A stretch of 7,436 nt of DNA from an uncultured Bacilli bacterium (lineage in GTDB: Bacteria; Bacillota_I; Bacilli_A; RF39; UBA660). Position numbers and translations under genes: made by a program. The DNA is taken from assembly GCA_910578745.1 (NCBI GenBank), contig CAJTSN010000005.1, forward strand, positions 9,861-17,296, given 5' to 3'. Of the stretch, positions 5,095-7,436 are shown in pieces. How positions within the stretch are numbered: the first letter of the stretch is position 1; each line of letters begins with the position of its first letter. The notes beneath the pieces were generated by a model. It was given only the letters and a program-made list of their open reading frames with translations. It was not told the origin of the DNA and did no database searches.

Positions 5095-5210
5095 ATCTAT
5101 ATTTTAATTGCATAAAAATATATGAGATATCTTCTAAAAAAGAAAAATGCCATAAGTATTTATAAATAAAGATTATAAAGACATTAAAAAGCGCATGAAG
5201 AGATACTTAC

Positions 5211-5227
5211 AAAAATACTATATTTTT
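5211..5227 (-). terminator. Weak A/T-only terminator candidate after addA
   Basis: Minus strand AAAAATA (5227-5221), loop TAG, TATTTTT (5217-5211), overlapping the addA stop TAA (5228-5226). The 7-bp stem has no G-C pair and would be unstable; the T run is part of the stem. Confidence 0.25.
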
Positions 5228-7436
5228 ATATGCCGTCTACTTTTTTCATCTTATCTTCCAAAATAGAGTATAAATAAACGGTAGTTGGTTTCTTTGTTTT
5301 ATGTTCTATATAGGCTCGGTAACCTTTTAATTGTTTTAGATACTCTTTCTTTTCTATGTCCTTTAACTTATAATCAATTAATACAACATGGGTATCGTAC
5401 ACAAGCATAAAGTCAATCATTCCATGATATTTTTTTCCTTCTTCTTCATAAAGAAATTCATATTCTTGAAAAAGAGTAGCTTCTTTTCTTGACTGAAGTA
5501 ATTCTTGGTTTAAAAAGGCAGCAACATAAGGATCTACCTCGTTTTTCTCTTCCTGTAGTTCAAGAGTTTCTTCTAATAGTTGGTGTATTTTTGTTCCAAA
5601 AGCTATATTTATCTTTTCCTCCTTTTGAAGGAGTTTTGTCTTTTTTTTCGAAAAAATTTGATTTTCTTGCACTTCGTCTTTAAAGAAATGTTCATGTACT
5701 AAAATAGGTTCCCTCATCTCTTCCCAATTTATTTCTGATTTTCCTTCTTTTTTCTCTACCTCTTTTTTCTCTTCAATAAAAGGTTCTAATTGTTTTTCTA
5801 AAGGTTTTAATAGGTCATAGAAACTACGAACTTCGCTTTTTTTCGGAGGTATTTCTTCTAAAAAGGAAGGACATACAAAAATCATTTTTTCTTTCACTCG
5901 GGTAAGTGCTACATAAAAAAGTCGAATCCTTTCGCTAATTTCTTCTTGCATATACTTTTCTTTTACCAAAGTTTTCACTAGTGTTTCTCGTATACCTTCT
6001 TCATAGTAAGGACATACAATTCCATATTCTTTATCATATAATATTAAATCATTCAAATCGGATATATTAAAACGTTTCGTTAAACCTGCAAAATAACAAA
6101 TCGGAAATTCCAACCCTTTTGATTTGTGGATGGTCATAAAGGAAACGCCACTTCCCCCTTTGGGGCTTGCCATTTTCAAATCGAGTCCTTGCTCAAACAA
6201 ATCATCAAAAAAACGTTCCAATTCTTCGGTTGTATAACAACTCTTTTCTAATTCTTTACATAAAGAAATTATTGTATCTATTAATTTCAAATGTTCTTCT
6301 ATATCCCCTATTTTATATAATTTTTCCTCAATTGCAAAAGAGGCAACCACTTCTTCCATAAACATAGAAGGCGTTAAATACAAAAACTTCTCTTTTAAAG
6401 CGAATATCGTCTTGTAAATTTCTGTTTCTTTTATTCTTTTTTCTGTAAGAAGAGTAAAAATTTCATCATCGGTATACTCATATAGAAAACTACGAGCAAG
6501 GGATACAAAATAAAATCGATAATCTTCTTTCCTCTGTACTTTAAAAACAAAATGAAGAATATTCGTTAAAAGTTGTAATAAAGAATGATCCAAAATAGAG
6601 GTATCTTTTAAAATAGCTAGAGGAATCTGGTAGGCTTCAAATACTTTTTTATAAGTTCCTGCACAGGAAGCTCGATCCAATAAAATGGCAAAATCTTGGT
6701 ATGTTGCTTTCCGAGTTGTCCCTAGCTTTCGGTCATATATAGGGTATTTATCGGCTATTTTTTTTGCAATATCTTGTGCGATAATCGTTGCCTCTACTTT
6801 TTCTTTTTCCTTTTCTTCATTCGAATAGGTATAAATTGCCATATGATAGTCATCGATGGGATGACTCAGTGTATAATCTTTATTTCCAAAAATCATTTGA
6901 TGTGACGCAACATAATCAGCTCCTCCAAACTGGTTATCCATCAATTTAGAAAAAAGACAATTGATATCTTGAATCACTTCTTCCCTAGAACGAAAATTCT
7001 TATTCATATCAATTTTAATTCCACAAACTCCATCGGCAAACAAGTCATACTTATCTTTAAATATGGCTGGATTTGCATTTCGAAACCGATAAATGGACTG
7101 TTTGATATCTCCTACCATATAACAATTATCCTCTTTAATTAAAGAGATAAAATATTCTTGCAAATCATTCGTATCTTGGTATTCATCAATCATAATCTCT
7201 TTGAACTTCTTTTTTAAATCCTGACGAATATCCTCATACTTTATGACCATATTCATAGCAATTTTCTCTATGTCAATAAATTCAAACACATCTTTTTTCT
7301 TTTTAAACTGCATCACTTTTTTTTCTACTTTCAAAAGAATTTCTAACAAAATCTCCACAAATTCTTTTGTTTTTAAATATCCCTCGATTTCTTCCTCGAC
7401 ATTCTTTTCTTGTAAAAGAAAATAATCATCTAATTT
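5226..7436 (-). CDS. addA: AddA helicase-nuclease subunit (N-terminus beyond right edge)
   Basis: C-terminal 736 residues of the AddA subunit of AddAB, the Gram-positive counterpart of RecBCD, which unwinds and resects double-strand breaks for RecA. The frame is open to 7436; GTG 7358 is an internal codon, not a start. Window residues: Walker B/motif II DEYQDTND (84-91), motif III VGDIKQSIYRFR (108-119), NFRS of motif IV (147-150), motif V TIHKSKGLEF (435-444), motif VI RIRLFYVALTR (503-513), then a charged linker and a RecB-type nuclease domain: H618 in FGTKIHQLL, D675 in GMIDF, D688 and K690 in IDYK, and Q702/Y706 in the QLKGY motif. The nuclease site looks intact, which supports AddA over UvrD/PcrA. 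Walker A and the first 350-450 residues (family total about 1150-1250) lie outside. addB would be expected upstream, to the right. Confidence 0.93.
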   Translation of the reverse strand, partial: KLDDYFLLQEKNVEEEIEGYLKTKEFVEILLEILLKVEKKVMQFKKKKDVFEFIDIEKIAMNMVIKYEDIRQDLKKKFKEIMIDEYQDTNDLQEYFISLIKEDNCYMVGDIKQSIYRFRNANPAIFKDKYDLFADGVCGIKIDMNKNFRSREEVIQDINCLFSKLMDNQFGGADYVASHQMIFGNKDYTLSHPIDDYHMAIYTYSNEEKEKEKVEATIIAQDIAKKIADKYPIYDRKLGTTRKATYQDFAILLDRASCAGTYKKVFEAYQIPLAILKDTSILDHSLLQLLTNILHFVFKVQRKEDYRFYFVSLARSFLYEYTDDEIFTLLTEKRIKETEIYKTIFALKEKFLYLTPSMFMEEVVASFAIEEKLYKIGDIEEHLKLIDTIISLCKELEKSCYTTEELERFFDDLFEQGLDLKMASPKGGSGVSFMTIHKSKGLEFPICYFAGLTKRFNISDLNDLILYDKEYGIVCPYYEEGIRETLVKTLVKEKYMQEEISERIRLFYVALTRVKEKMIFVCPSFLEEIPPKKSEVRSFYDLLKPLEKQLEPFIEEKKEVEKKEGKSEINWEEMREPILVHEHFFKDEVQENQIFSKKKTKLLQKEEKINIAFGTKIHQLLEETLELQEEKNEVDPYVAAFLNQELLQSRKEATLFQEYEFLYEEEGKKYHGMIDFMLVYDTHVVLIDYKLKDIEKKEYLKQLKGYRAYIEHKTKKPTTVYLYSILEDKMKKVDGI

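Larger units (their letters stand above)
4705..5225. other. 521-base intergenic region full of RNA-like structure
   Basis: No ordinary protein gene fits between the DUF2000 gene and the addA stop. The region holds a plus-strand promoter (4731-4759), a multi-hairpin RNA (4764-4878), terminator-like hairpins on both strands, a perfect inverted repeat (4948-4972), a GC-rich hairpin (5014-5050) and a second plus-strand terminator (5066-5094). From 5095 to 5225 I see only A/T-rich sequence with a 12-base palindrome (5157-5168) and a weak addA terminator. No tRNA, rRNA, CRISPR repeat, transposase or transposon terminal repeat was recognised. Confidence 0.7.

Noticed and set aside
4705..5225. Degenerate IS200/IS605-like element or MITE
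   Set aside because: Hairpins exist, but no terminal inverted repeats, target duplication or transposase remnant could be found.
5489..6361. Two 64-codon plus-strand frames (5489-5683, 6167-6361)
   Set aside because: Both are antisense to conserved addA domains; no ribosome sites.
7356..7358. GTG 7358 as the addA start
   Set aside because: The frame stays open for 26 more codons to the edge, and the helicase lacks Walker A, so the gene is only cut by the window.
7243..7425. 60-codon plus-strand frame
   Set aside because: Antisense to addA near the edge; phenylalanine/serine-rich composition is what lysine/glutamate codons give in reverse.

Overview
This AT-rich window (about one third G+C by eye) looks like a low-GC Firmicute (Bacillota). 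Strong AGGAGG-type ribosome binding sites, sigma-A-type promoters, the cdsA-rseP pair, comEA-comEC and an AddA-type helicase-nuclease all fit that group. The genetic code looks standard: the six complete CDS end in TAA or TAG, none has an in-frame TGA, and tryptophan is TGG. I cannot place it below phylum or class.

Layout. Minus strand, 1-3468: a lipid and membrane-protease unit (cdsA then rseP, with a promoter before cdsA and an intrinsic terminator overlapping the rseP stop), followed by the DNA-uptake genes comEA and comEC. comEC overlaps comEA by 32 bases and runs off the left edge. Plus strand, 3571-4704: a small membrane protein of the COG2426 (Sm_multidrug_ex, DedA-like) family, divergent from cdsA, then a DUF2000 protein with a peptidyl-tRNA hydrolase 2-like fold; each has its own promoter. 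Minus strand, 5226-7436: the C-terminal two thirds of addA, whose N-terminus lies beyond the right edge.

How the genes relate. CdsA makes CDP-diacylglycerol, RseP is the site-2 protease usually encoded beside it, and the COG2426 protein may act on membrane lipids, so 1600-4074 has a membrane theme. ComEA and ComEC bind and import single-stranded DNA; AddA repairs double-strand breaks by recombination. These links are inferred from families, not shown by the sequence.

The most unusual part is the 521-base stretch 4705-5225, which has no ordinary gene but dense structure: a promoter and multi-hairpin RNA on the plus strand ending in a 14-bp terminator (to 4878); an oppositely oriented terminator hairpin on the minus strand (4828 to 4788); a 25-codon hydrophobic micro-ORF on the minus strand (4956-4879) that stops right at the plus-strand terminator, with its ATG inside a perfect 11-bp inverted repeat; a GC-rich hairpin island (5014-5050); and a second plus-strand terminator (5066-5094). 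Convergent, 3'-overlapping transcripts with a tiny membrane peptide resemble type I toxin-antitoxin loci. This is a hypothesis: the micro-ORF has no clear ribosome binding site.
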